From: Gemmatimonadota bacterium
GTDB taxonomy: Bacteria > Gemmatimonadota > Gemmatimonadetes > Longimicrobiales > Gaopeijiaceae
Length of the DNA stretch: 64,000 nucleotides
Assembly (NCBI GenBank): GCA_007121555.1
Contig: SKKH01000092.1
Coordinates: 1-64,000, forward strand
Direction: 5' to 3'
How positions within the stretch are numbered: the stretch's first letter is position 1; every line of letters starts with the position of its first letter. The notes under the pieces were generated by a model. It ran no database searches, was not told the DNA's origin, and saw only the letters and a program-made list of their open reading frames with translations. The position numbers and the translations under genes were made by a program. This document shows, piece by piece, positions 1 to 8,995 of this stretch.

Positions 1-60
1 GAGGAAGCCGGCCGTTCGGTGAGGAAGTCCGCCCTTCGGCGAGGAAGTCGGCCTTTCGGT
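1..60. repeat. Three imperfect 20-bp direct tandem repeats (gaggaagYcSgccNttcggY)
   Basis: Read directly: gaggaagccggccgttcggt / gaggaagtccgcccttcggc / gaggaagtcggcctttcggt; truncated by window edge. Confidence 0.85.
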
Positions 61-260
61 CGAGGCCGCAAGAGGGGTTATCGTCCGGTGGATCGTGATT
101 CACGGGCGGGTTCGGGAACCGGGTCAGTCCGAGCCCCAGGCGAATTCGAGGTCCAGATGGGTTCGAGAACCGACCATGCTGAGAATCGGACGAGCCGGAA
201 GGTCACGGGGAGCCACTGTCGATGAGGATTCGGTTTCGATCTACGGTTCGAGCGTCTGGC

Positions 261-266
261 TATAAT
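261..266 (+). promoter_or_regulatory. Candidate -10 box TATAAT upstream of D-aminoacylase-like gene
   Basis: ggcTATAATgaaaac about 28 bp before ATG 294; no convincing -35. Confidence 0.35.
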
Positions 267-293
267 GAAAACACATATTCCACCCTATCTCCC

Positions 294-2039
294 ATGATTC
301 GTCCTCTGCCGTCGCGCCGCCTCCGTCTCCAGCTTCTGGTGCTCCTTCCAGTCGTGCTCATGTTCCAGCTCTCGGCCCTTTCGGTGCCGATCTTGGGACC
401 CACGAGCGCGCCCGCCACGGTGCCCGGGGGCGGAGACGGTGATCTCCAGGCTCAGGCACCCGTTCCGGCGGTCAGCGTGGATGGGTGGGCCGGCGGCCTT
501 CCAGGCATGGTCCTCTCCTCAGATTCCCTTTCCGCGGACCTCATCCTCAGAGGTGGGCGCCTTCTGGATGGAGGGGGGAATCCGTGGGTCAGGGGAGACG
601 TGGCCATCCGGGACGACCGGATCGTCGGTGTGGGTCGCCTGGAGGGGTGGACCGCCGCTGAGGAGATCGATGTGGAGGGCCTCTACGTGGCCCCTGGGTT
701 CATCGACCCACACTCCCATGCGGCAGGTGGGCTGTCGGCCGAAGACCGAAGCCATGCCCACCCCCACCTGGCCCAGGGGATCACCACGGTCTTCGTGAAT
801 CCCGATGGCGGCGGGCCGTGGGAGCTGCCCATCCAGCGGGACGAGCTGCTCGAGCACGGCCTCGGCATCAATGTGGCTCAACTGGTGCCCCACGGATCGA
901 TTCGCCGGGAGGTCCTGGGCATGGAGGATCGCCTCGCCACCGCGAGCGAGTTGGACCGGATGCGAGACATGGTCCGACAGGGGATGGAGGCCGGGGCCTT
1001 CGGACTCTCCACCGGCCCCTTCTACGCCCCGGGGAGCTATTCGGACACCGAGGAGCTGGTGGAGCTGGCGCGTGTGGCCGCGGAATACGGCGGGGTGTAC
1101 ACGTCGCATATCCGGGACGAGGGGGACTATTCCATCGGGCTCCTGGCCTCGGTGGACGAGGTGATCACGGTGGCCCGGGAGGCTGAGATTCGCGCGATCG
1201 TGACCCACATCAAGGCCCTCGGGCCGCGGGTCTGGGGATTCCCCACCCCTGTGATCCACCGGATCGAGAGGGCCCGAAGCGAGGGGCTCGAGCTCTTCGC
1301 CGACCAGTACGCCTACACGGCTTCGGCCACCGGCCTGTCCGCGGCGCTCGTACCTCGTTGGGCGCAGGAGGGGGGGACGGAGCGGATGCGCGAGCGGTTT
1401 CGGGATCCTGAAACCGGCCCGCGTCTCGAGGAAGAAATGTGGGAGAATCTGGACCGGCGGGGAGGCGCCCACCGAATCCAGTTCCGCCATCACCCCGAGG
1501 ATCCCTCCATCGAAGGCCGCACGCTGGAGGATGTCGCGACTTCCCGAGGTGTCAATGCGGTGGAGGCGTCGATCCGGCTTCTGGAGGAGGGGTCTCCGGC
1601 CATCGTCTCCTTCAACATGCACGACGACGACCTCCACGCCTTCATGCGTCAACCCTGGACCATGACCTCGTCGGATGGAGCCTTTCCCGTCTGGGGTGAG
1701 GGGGTCCCCCATCCCCGGTCCTACGGAGCCTTCGCCCGGAAGCTTCGAACGTACGTGGTCGAAGATGGAGTCGTGAGTCTGGAGGAAGCGATCCGGAGCA
1801 TGACCGGGCTTCCGGCCCTCGTCCACCGGATGGACGACCGGGGGCGGCTCCAGTCCGGGGCCGTGGCCGACGTCATCGTGTTCGACCTGGATAGGGTGCG
1901 GGATCGGGCGACCTTCACCTCCCCCCATCGACTGTCGGAAGGTATGGTCCATGTCCTGGTGAACGGGTCTATGGCGCTTCGCGACGGGGAGTTCACCGAG
2001 GTTCGCGCAGGCAGAGTCCTCCGGATGGGTGGGGGCTGA
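294..2039 (+). CDS. D-aminoacylase / N-acyl-D-amino-acid deacylase-like amidohydrolase, exported
   Basis: ORF 222..2039 with probable start ATG 294 (MIRPLPSRRLRLQLLVLLPVVL signal-like); motifs LILRGGRLLDGGGNPWVRGDVAIRDDRI, APGFIDPHSHA, TSHIRDEG, VTHIKALG. Confidence 0.85.
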   Translation: MIRPLPSRRLRLQLLVLLPVVLMFQLSALSVPILGPTSAPATVPGGGDGDLQAQAPVPAVSVDGWAGGLPGMVLSSDSLSADLILRGGRLLDGGGNPWVRGDVAIRDDRIVGVGRLEGWTAAEEIDVEGLYVAPGFIDPHSHAAGGLSAEDRSHAHPHLAQGITTVFVNPDGGGPWELPIQRDELLEHGLGINVAQLVPHGSIRREVLGMEDRLATASELDRMRDMVRQGMEAGAFGLSTGPFYAPGSYSDTEELVELARVAAEYGGVYTSHIRDEGDYSIGLLASVDEVITVAREAEIRAIVTHIKALGPRVWGFPTPVIHRIERARSEGLELFADQYAYTASATGLSAALVPRWAQEGGTERMRERFRDPETGPRLEEEMWENLDRRGGAHRIQFRHHPEDPSIEGRTLEDVATSRGVNAVEASIRLLEEGSPAIVSFNMHDDDLHAFMRQPWTMTSSDGAFPVWGEGVPHPRSYGAFARKLRTYVVEDGVVSLEEAIRSMTGLPALVHRMDDRGRLQSGAVADVIVFDLDRVRDRATFTSPHRLSEGMVHVLVNGSMALRDGEFTEVRAGRVLRMGGG

Positions 2040-2192
2040 GCCTCCTCCGAAAGCACCGCACGAAGCGGGTCGGGTGGGTTCGGTCGTATCGGAGGCCCGA
2101 ACGCGGATCTGTGGAATCCCACCCCTCGTGTCCGTACACTTGGAAGTCCGGCCTTGTGAACACATCACGACTTTTCAGACAGGAGCGAGGGA

Positions 2193-3170
2193 ATGGGAGC
2201 AGTCCGCCAGTTCATGGAGAAGCACTATCGTCATTTCAACGCTCGGGAGACGGTGGCCGCCGCCCGAGCCTACGAAGAGCACCTGGAGGCCGGGGGGAAG
2301 ATGATGGTGACCCTGGCCGGCGCCATGTCCACAGGGGAGTTGGGCATCATCCTGGCCCGGATGATCCGAGAGGGGAAGGTCCACGCCATCTCCTGCACCG
2401 GGGCCAATCTGGAGGAGGACGTCTTCAACCTCCTGGGCCACGACGACTATGAGGTGATCACCGACTGGCGCGCCCTTTCCGCCGACGACGAGGTGGACCT
2501 CTACAGCAGGGGCATGAATCGGGTCACCGACACCTGCATTCCAGAGGACATCATGCGCCACCTGGAGGCCCGACTCGTGACCCGCTGGAAGGCGGCATGC
2601 GAGGAGGGGGTGCGGAAGTTTCCCTTCGAGTACCTCTACGACATCCTCCGCTCCGGCGAGCTGGATGAGCACTATCAGACTGATCCGGCGAATTCATGGC
2701 TGCTGGCCGCCCTCGAGGCCGACATCCCCGTGTACTCCCCGGGCTGGGAAGACTCGACCACCGGAAACATGTTCGCAGCCAACGTCCTCACCGGAAAAGT
2801 GCCCCACCACCAGTGCTGCAAGACGGGAACCGAGCAGTTCGCCCACCTCATCGAGTGGTACCTGGAGCACAACGGAGAGGCCGAAGGCGTGCCTTCGGTG
2901 GGGTTCTTCCAGATCGGCGGAGGGATCGCCGGAGACTTCGCCATCTGCGCCGTACCGAGCATCATCCAGGACATGGAGCGGCCGACGCCCTTCTGGGGAT
3001 ACTTCTGCCAGATCACCGACGCCGACGTGTCGTTCGGTGGGTACTCGGGTGCCGTACCCAACGAGAAGATCACATGGGGAAAGCTGGACCGGGACACCCC
3101 CAAATTCCACATCATGTCGGATGCGAGCATCGTGGCCCCCCTCATCTTCGGGTATGTCCTGGGTGACTGA
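2193..3170 (+). CDS. Deoxyhypusine synthase-family protein (bacterial homolog)
   Basis: Motifs LAGAMSTGELGIILARMIREGKVHAISCTGANLEEDVFNL and C-terminal EKITWGKLD...DASIVAPLI, matching the DHS active-site region (WGK lysine). Confidence 0.85.
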   Translation: MGAVRQFMEKHYRHFNARETVAAARAYEEHLEAGGKMMVTLAGAMSTGELGIILARMIREGKVHAISCTGANLEEDVFNLLGHDDYEVITDWRALSADDEVDLYSRGMNRVTDTCIPEDIMRHLEARLVTRWKAACEEGVRKFPFEYLYDILRSGELDEHYQTDPANSWLLAALEADIPVYSPGWEDSTTGNMFAANVLTGKVPHHQCCKTGTEQFAHLIEWYLEHNGEAEGVPSVGFFQIGGGIAGDFAICAVPSIIQDMERPTPFWGYFCQITDADVSFGGYSGAVPNEKITWGKLDRDTPKFHIMSDASIVAPLIFGYVLGD

Positions 3171-3298
3171 GGCGCGGTCGGACGATTGAGGGGCCGCCTG
3201 GGGGTTGGGCCGGGTCGGACGACTGAGGCGCGGCTGGACAACTGAGGCGCGGTTGGACGAGGGAAGCCCGGTCGGAAGATTGTGGCATGGTGGAAGAC
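3168..3298. repeat. Degenerate tandem array, about 7 units of 18-19 bp (tgaggcgcggtcggacgat-like)
   Basis: Units at 3168, 3187, 3206, 3224, 3243, 3262 and 3281; first unit begins with the TGA stop of the upstream CDS. Confidence 0.75.
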
Positions 3299-3359
3299 TC
3301 GGCGCACGGTTGCGCGCCATCGCATGGATCGAGGTGAACGTCAGAGGGGGGCGAGTGGA

Positions 3360-5120
3360 ATGAAGCGGGTTCGGATGGTGTGCGTGGCGGTTGTGGCGAT
3401 GTGTGTGGGGCTTGGATTCACTGTGGTGGACTGGGAAGAGAGGCTGGCTCGATCCATCCCTCTCCCCGAAGACGTGGTGCAGGTGGAATCCCGTCACGGG
3501 GTCGCCGCCACCCTGAACGAAGAGGCCACCCGGGCGGCCATCGAGGTACTGGAGTCGGGGGGCAACGCGGTGGACGCGGCTACGGCCGCCTGGTTCGTGC
3601 TCTCGGTCGTGTCGCCCAACCAGACCGGGCTGGCAGGGGGCGGGCATATCGTGTTCTACGAGGCCGCCACCGGCCAGGTCTACTTCATCGATGCGGCCCA
3701 GAGGGCCCCCATGGCGTCGCACCCTGGAATGTTTCTCGATGACGACGGCGAGCCCCTCCCGACCCATGAGATCCGGGCCCGAGGCCTGGCCGTCGGGGTC
3801 CCCGGGGCCGTCCGGGGGTGGGATGTGGCGTTGAAGCGCTGGGGCACCCGGTATTTCGACGAACTCCTGGATCCGGCCATCGCCCTGGCCGAAGGGGGTT
3901 GGGAGGTGGATCGGGAGCTCTCCCTCCGGATCCATCAGACCCGTGACTCCCTGGACGCCCACGCCCAGGAGCTCTTCGTGCCCGAAGGTCGGCCCCTCGA
4001 GCCGGGCGATCTCCTGGTCCAGGAGGGAAAGGCGCGAGCCCTTCGGCTCATCGCCGAAGCGGGATCCGAGGCCTTCTATCAGGGTGAGATCGCCTCGGCC
4101 ATCGCCCGCCACGTGCAGGGGCTGGGCGGCGTCCTGACCGAGGAGGACCTGCACCGCTACAACGTCACGGTGGATCCCCCTCGCTGGGTCCGATACCGCG
4201 ACTACCAGGTGGCGACCCATCCCAACACCATGGGCGGGAACACCTTCGCCGTCCTCCTGGGCCTCCTGGAGCCCTTCGAACTTGAACAGTACGAGCCCCG
4301 ATCAGTGGAGCGCTACCACCTCATCCTCGAGGCCACCCGTCTGGCCTCCGCTGAATCCCAGGCCTTCTTCGGCGGCCCCGAGTTCATGGACCATCCCTGG
4401 CAGGCCACCCTCTCCGAGGAGTTCCTGGAGGACCGGCGGTCATCGATCCAGATGGATTCCCGACTCGATGAGATCGAGGCCGGTGATGCCTGGGCGTACC
4501 AGGTGGGAGGACCCTATCGGACCCGGGGGCACCACCCCGACTACGACGAGCGCGCGGACGCGGGACAGATCCAGGATCTGCTGGACGAAGGGACGGATCA
4601 CCTCACCGTGGTGGACCGCCATGGAAACGTGGTGGCGGCCACCACCTCGCTGGGGGTGGGGTGGGTGGGGGGCCATATGGTCCCAGAGTTCGGCTTCATG
4701 CTGAACGTGCGCGGGGCGTACTTCGACTCAGAGCCCGGAGGGGTGCACGAGGTTCGCCCGGGCAAGCGTCCGAGCCGGAGCATGACCCCGACCCTCGTGT
4801 TCCGGGATGGGGAGCCGGTCTATTCGGTGGGATCGCCCTCTCCCGGTCCCATGCAGCACGCCCAGGTGCTTCTCAACATGATCGAGCATGGCATGGACCC
4901 GGCCCACGCGGTGGCCGAGCCCCGGGTGGGTGCGCCGGGGGTCTGGGAGTATGGAGTCCCCGACGAGGTGGTGGAGGCCCTGCGGGAGTTGGGACACCCC
5001 ATGGACGAGGAGTGGAGCGACCGGGGTGCGGTGCCGGTCCTCAGGCGGGTGAACGACCGGTGGCAGGGGGCCTCGGACCCCCGACGAGATGGGATCGCGG
5101 GGGCGGTGGGAACGAGGTGA
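3360..5120 (+). CDS. Gamma-glutamyltransferase family protein, exported
   Basis: ESGGNAVDAATAAWFVLSVVSPNQTGLAGGGHIVFY; catalytic-type DHLTVVDRHGNVVAATTSLG; start ATG 3360 with hydrophobic N-terminus. Confidence 0.88.
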   Translation: MKRVRMVCVAVVAMCVGLGFTVVDWEERLARSIPLPEDVVQVESRHGVAATLNEEATRAAIEVLESGGNAVDAATAAWFVLSVVSPNQTGLAGGGHIVFYEAATGQVYFIDAAQRAPMASHPGMFLDDDGEPLPTHEIRARGLAVGVPGAVRGWDVALKRWGTRYFDELLDPAIALAEGGWEVDRELSLRIHQTRDSLDAHAQELFVPEGRPLEPGDLLVQEGKARALRLIAEAGSEAFYQGEIASAIARHVQGLGGVLTEEDLHRYNVTVDPPRWVRYRDYQVATHPNTMGGNTFAVLLGLLEPFELEQYEPRSVERYHLILEATRLASAESQAFFGGPEFMDHPWQATLSEEFLEDRRSSIQMDSRLDEIEAGDAWAYQVGGPYRTRGHHPDYDERADAGQIQDLLDEGTDHLTVVDRHGNVVAATTSLGVGWVGGHMVPEFGFMLNVRGAYFDSEPGGVHEVRPGKRPSRSMTPTLVFRDGEPVYSVGSPSPGPMQHAQVLLNMIEHGMDPAHAVAEPRVGAPGVWEYGVPDEVVEALRELGHPMDEEWSDRGAVPVLRRVNDRWQGASDPRRDGIAGAVGTR

Positions 5121-5135
5121 GCCGGAGCGTGGACC

Positions 5136-6647
5136 TCAGTCGGTCAGGATCGTCCGGAGGCGAGCTGCCTGGTGGCGGGGGATCTCATGGCGGAGTCCGC
5201 CTCGGCCCACCATCCCTCTTCCCAGGACCTGTCCCTGGTAGAGGAGCACCACCGGTCCGGCGGGGAGCTCCGGGTCCTGGATGGCCCCTCCGTCCAGGAG
5301 GTGCAGGAGTTCGCTCCGATCCAGGGGCCGGCTCCGACCGGAACCGAGCGCGCCGGCGAACGCGGCCACGAAGTTGTTGGACGGGGTTTCCTTCCCCCCT
5401 CCGGCGTCACGGAAGGCACGAAGCCCCAGGGAGACGACCCGCCATCCTCCATGGTCGCGCCATCGCTCCACCGGCCATTCGTCGGCGGTCTGGACCCAGA
5501 TGTTGTCGGTGCGGGCCATCCATCCCAGCTTCGCCAGCACCGAGGGGTCGAAGCCGTACTCCTCCCGGAGCAGGGTGAGGGCCCCCTGGATCCGCTCCTG
5601 GGCCGCCGCCTCGTCCTGTCCGGGGAAAGCGGCGGGCACCGGCGACCAGCCTTCCTTGGGCGCCGTGCCCCCCGGCTCGTCCTTCCGGAGTCGGGCCATG
5701 AAGAGGCCGCCCGAGTCCAGGTGTTGAGGGTAGACCCGCCAGGCGCGCTCCATCTCCGGGGCGAACCGGCGTCCACGCCAACTCGTCAGGCCCGGCGCGT
5801 GGACGACCGGGAGATCGATGGATTCGAGCTGGACGGGGGCATCGGCCAGAACCCGGTCCACCACCCCTTCGTTCTCCTCCGGGGCGAAGGTGCAGGTGGA
5901 GTAGACGATGGTGCCCCCGGGCCGGGTCAACTCGATGGCGCGGCGGAGGAGGGCTTCCTGGAGCGAGGTCACGTAGTGCTCGAACGAGGCGGTGCGGGCG
6001 GGTAGATCCCCCTCCTGCTTCCGGTAGTTTCCCTCGGCTGAGCAGGGGGCGTCCACCAGCACCCGGTCGAAGCTGGCGGCCTCGGGGAGTTCCCGGCCGT
6101 CCGCGGCGATCACCAGGATGTTGGCGTACCCCATGCGGGACAGGTTCGCCATGAGTCCACGGAGGCGCTTCTCCTTCGGATCCACGGCTACCAGGGGGCC
6201 TCTTCCTCCCATGAGTTCGGCCAGGTGGGCCGTCTTTCCTCCAGGGGCCGCGCAGAGATCCAGGATCCGCTCGCCCGGGCGAGGCGCCAGGGCCATGGAG
6301 GGGAGCCCCATGACCGCCTGCTGGATGTGGAAGAAGCCGAGCCAATGTTCCAGGGTCTGGGCCACCGACCCCGGGCCGTCCACGACCCGGAGGTAGTCGG
6401 GCAGTCCCCGGATGGCCTCGACCTGGAATCCCTGATCGCCCAGTCGGGTGGTGAGTTCATCCATCCCCATCCAGGCCCTCCGAATCCTGAGAGTGGTGGG
6501 CTCTGGGGTATGGTTCGCCTCGACGAAGGTGTCCCAGTCTGGCACGATCTCCTCGTATCGCTGGAGTCGGTGCAGAGAGGGGGCGTCTGGGGACATGCCA
6601 GGATTTCCTTGCTGGAGACGAATGGGGTTGGGTCGCGCCAGAGCCAT
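5136..6647 (-). CDS. RsmF/NOP2-Sun-type rRNA m5C methyltransferase
   Basis: LDLCAAPGGKTAHLAELMGGRG..., VLVDAPCSAEGNYRK, YSTCTFAPEENEGVVD; true start may be ATG 6596. Confidence 0.88.
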   Translation of the reverse strand: MALARPNPIRLQQGNPGMSPDAPSLHRLQRYEEIVPDWDTFVEANHTPEPTTLRIRRAWMGMDELTTRLGDQGFQVEAIRGLPDYLRVVDGPGSVAQTLEHWLGFFHIQQAVMGLPSMALAPRPGERILDLCAAPGGKTAHLAELMGGRGPLVAVDPKEKRLRGLMANLSRMGYANILVIAADGRELPEAASFDRVLVDAPCSAEGNYRKQEGDLPARTASFEHYVTSLQEALLRRAIELTRPGGTIVYSTCTFAPEENEGVVDRVLADAPVQLESIDLPVVHAPGLTSWRGRRFAPEMERAWRVYPQHLDSGGLFMARLRKDEPGGTAPKEGWSPVPAAFPGQDEAAAQERIQGALTLLREEYGFDPSVLAKLGWMARTDNIWVQTADEWPVERWRDHGGWRVVSLGLRAFRDAGGGKETPSNNFVAAFAGALGSGRSRPLDRSELLHLLDGGAIQDPELPAGPVVLLYQGQVLGRGMVGRGGLRHEIPRHQAARLRTILTD

Positions 6648-6753
6648 GAAAGATGGCGGGATGGGCCAGGGGATGGAACGGGAAGCGGAGGTGGACAGGG
6701 TCGGGCTGCCGCTTCTGGGACCGGTCGGGACGCGCTGATCCGGGCCACTATGT

Positions 6754-6769
6754 ACAACTGAAGAGTTGT
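6754..6769. promoter_or_regulatory. Operator-like palindrome ACAACT-gaag-AGTTGT in divergent intergenic region
   Basis: Perfect 6-bp arms, 4-nt spacer, extendable by G-U pairs; followed by TATATT at 6775. Confidence 0.4.
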
Positions 6770-6910
6770 GTAGTTATATTGGTGTCGTGTGATTCGACGT
6801 CGGTGAGATCAGAGTTGGATCCGGTCCGCAGCCTGAGATCGGCGTGCCCACTTGCCGGCACCTCTGCTCGGCAGACGGTGTCGTCCACTCCCCCGTTTCC
6901 TGGAGAGACC

Positions 6911-7582
6911 ATGACCACAGCCCGCCGCCTCCTTCCTCCATCGTTACGGCCATCGCTCCGATCTCTGCCCGGGGTGCTCCTGGTGTCTTCCCTCCTCCTG
7001 GCCGGGTGCGGCGAGGCGGACGGCCCCCCGACCGATCCGCCCGACACCCTCCCGGCGGAGATCGAAGAGATGGTTCTGGCTCGAGGAGGCCCGGCAGCCG
7101 ACAAGCTGGCCCAGGGGCTCGTGTCAAGACTCACCGAAGCCATGGATGAGGGCGGGACGGTCCATGCCGTCGAATTCTGCGCCGAGGAGGCGATCCCACT
7201 GACGCGACAGATCGAGGCCGAGGTGGAGGGGGGGATGGAGCTGAAGCGGGCGACGCTTCGGTGGCGGAATTCGGACAACGCCCCCGACGAGTGGGAACGT
7301 CGGGTTCTCGAGTACCTCACCGCCCAGGAGAGAGATGGGGAGGGGGCACCGGGTGAGTTGGCTGCGGCCGGTCCGGGAGGCACGCTCCGCTACTACCGAA
7401 CCCTCCGCACCGCACCCCTTTGCCTCAGCTGTCACGGGGACGAGGCGAGCATGGACCCTGAAGTCCTCCAGGCCATCGATCGGGCCTATCCCGAGGATCG
7501 GGCCCGGGGCTACGAGGAGGGAGAGTTCCGCGGGGTGATACGGGTTCAGCTGCCCGTACCGGGAGAGACGGGGACTCCCTGA
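6911..7582 (+). CDS. DUF3365 (Tll0287-like) haem-binding domain protein, lipoprotein-like signal
   Basis: ORF 6653..7582, start ATG 6911; signal plus lipobox LLLAGC; haem motif CLSCH followed by GYEEGEFRGVIRVQLP. Confidence 0.75.
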   Translation: MTTARRLLPPSLRPSLRSLPGVLLVSSLLLAGCGEADGPPTDPPDTLPAEIEEMVLARGGPAADKLAQGLVSRLTEAMDEGGTVHAVEFCAEEAIPLTRQIEAEVEGGMELKRATLRWRNSDNAPDEWERRVLEYLTAQERDGEGAPGELAAAGPGGTLRYYRTLRTAPLCLSCHGDEASMDPEVLQAIDRAYPEDRARGYEEGEFRGVIRVQLPVPGETGTP

Positions 7583-7618
7583 ACCCAGGGACAGCCCGGT
7601 GATGGAACGGACCGGATC

Positions 7619-7661
7619 AGGAAGAGGGGGGCGCGTGCTCTGTCCGCGCCCCCCTCTTCTT
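7619..7661. terminator. Bidirectional hairpin terminator between convergent genes
   Basis: GAAGAGGGGGGCGCG (7621-7635) pairs with CGCGCCCCCCTCTTC (7645-7659); perfect 15-bp stem, 9-nt loop. Confidence 0.85.
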
Positions 7662-7697
7662 CAGTCCATCGTCGCGCTGCTCCGGGAACCGACTCGG

Positions 7698-8564
7698 TCA
7701 GGTCTCCGAAGGAACGGACACGTCGGTGGGGATGAGGAGAACCGAGGAGCTGGCACGCCGAACCACCTGTCGGCTCTCGCTCCCCATGACGATCTCAGGC
7801 AGAACCCCTCGTCCGTGGGTCCCCATGACGACCATGTTGGCCGAGTCCTTGCCGCCCTCGACCAGGATCTCCTCGTGGGGCGTGCCCAGGCGCACCTGAG
7901 TCTTCACCTGAAGTGAGCCGTCGGGGTTCAATTCCGCCTCCAGCTCCTTGAGCTGGGTTTCGGCCTCCTGCCTCCCCTCTCGCGCGTCATCCAGGAGGAC
8001 GTGCAGGAGGGTGAACTCCTTGACGCCCCGTCCAGCCAGGTCCTTGAGCCAGGGAAGGGCTCGCTTGGCGGTGGCCGAAAAGTCGGTGGGATGAATGATC
8101 CGACGGGGAAGCCCCTCGTTGCGAACTTCCAGGGCCGCCTCCGGGTCTGGGCGGTTGGCTTCGATCCGGTGGAGGAGGACCGGCCGGCTTGCCCGCCGGA
8201 CCAGCTCCCAGGCCACGCTCCCCACGAAGGCTTCTCGGATCCGGGTGTGGCTGCGCGAGCCCACGAGAATGACCTGGGGATCCCGGTTGGCGGCCACCTT
8301 GATGAGCTCCGTGGCGGGGCTTCCGGAGGGAACCTCCACCGTCACGTCGAACCCCTCCGCCCGCAAGCGGTCGGCCAGCCCGTTCAAGCGTTCCCGAATC
8401 TCCCCGATCTCCCGCAGCGAGCCTGAAACGGGCTCGCGGATGGGACGGGCCACATGAGCCAGGATGACCTCCTGAGTCCCGAACTCCCGGAGTCCAGGGA
8501 TGGATGAGACCAGGGCCTCGGTTGCAGGTGAGAGGTCCATGGCCACGAGAACGCGCTCGAACAT
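7698..8564 (-). CDS. Universal stress protein, two tandem UspA domains
   Basis: MFERVLVAMDLSPATEALV... and RRIIHPTDFSATAKRALPWLKDL...; VMGTHGRGVLPEIVMGS. Confidence 0.9.
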   Translation of the reverse strand: MFERVLVAMDLSPATEALVSSIPGLREFGTQEVILAHVARPIREPVSGSLREIGEIRERLNGLADRLRAEGFDVTVEVPSGSPATELIKVAANRDPQVILVGSRSHTRIREAFVGSVAWELVRRASRPVLLHRIEANRPDPEAALEVRNEGLPRRIIHPTDFSATAKRALPWLKDLAGRGVKEFTLLHVLLDDAREGRQEAETQLKELEAELNPDGSLQVKTQVRLGTPHEEILVEGGKDSANMVVMGTHGRGVLPEIVMGSESRQVVRRASSSVLLIPTDVSVPSET

Positions 8565-8995
8565 GTCGGCTCCTCGGCACTAAAGGTATGAATGTCAGGG
8601 ATGTCTCGAGGCGGCCGTCTCACAGTGAGCGGCGCACCTTCGCGGAGAATACAATGGCGTCCAGATCCCGGATGCGCCACTCCTGGGTGCCAGATTCGTG
8701 CCTGAATCCGATCCTCGCGGCGGCGCGCGGCTTGGGCTCGCGACGGGGTCAGATGCCCTGATGCTCCACCCTTGACGAGGGCGGAGGGTCCGGTCGTTCC
8801 AGGTTTTCCGCTGTTTCCCTTCGGCCTGCAAAGGGCCACGATGTCCCGTGATGGGTCGACTTCGACCTCTGGCGGGTCGGCTTCCGGCAAGTTCTCCGGA
8901 GGGGGGGACTGACTCAGGGCCTCTCGACGACATACCTTGTCTTCATCACCTTCGCACAGCGAACGCACCTACCACTTCGAACCCGGAAACCGTCC

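Noticed and set aside
109-171. tRNA T-loop-like GGTTCGA sequences
   Set aside because: No acceptor, D or anticodon stems could be assembled around them; they read better as short palindromes.
19-225. 68-aa ORF over the initial repeats
   Set aside because: Arg/Ser/Gly-rich translation of repeat DNA, no RBS, ends just before the real gene; not supported as coding.
3168-3298. Possible CRISPR array
   Set aside because: Units are 18-19 bp, contiguous and degenerate with no spacers or cas genes; a simple tandem repeat.
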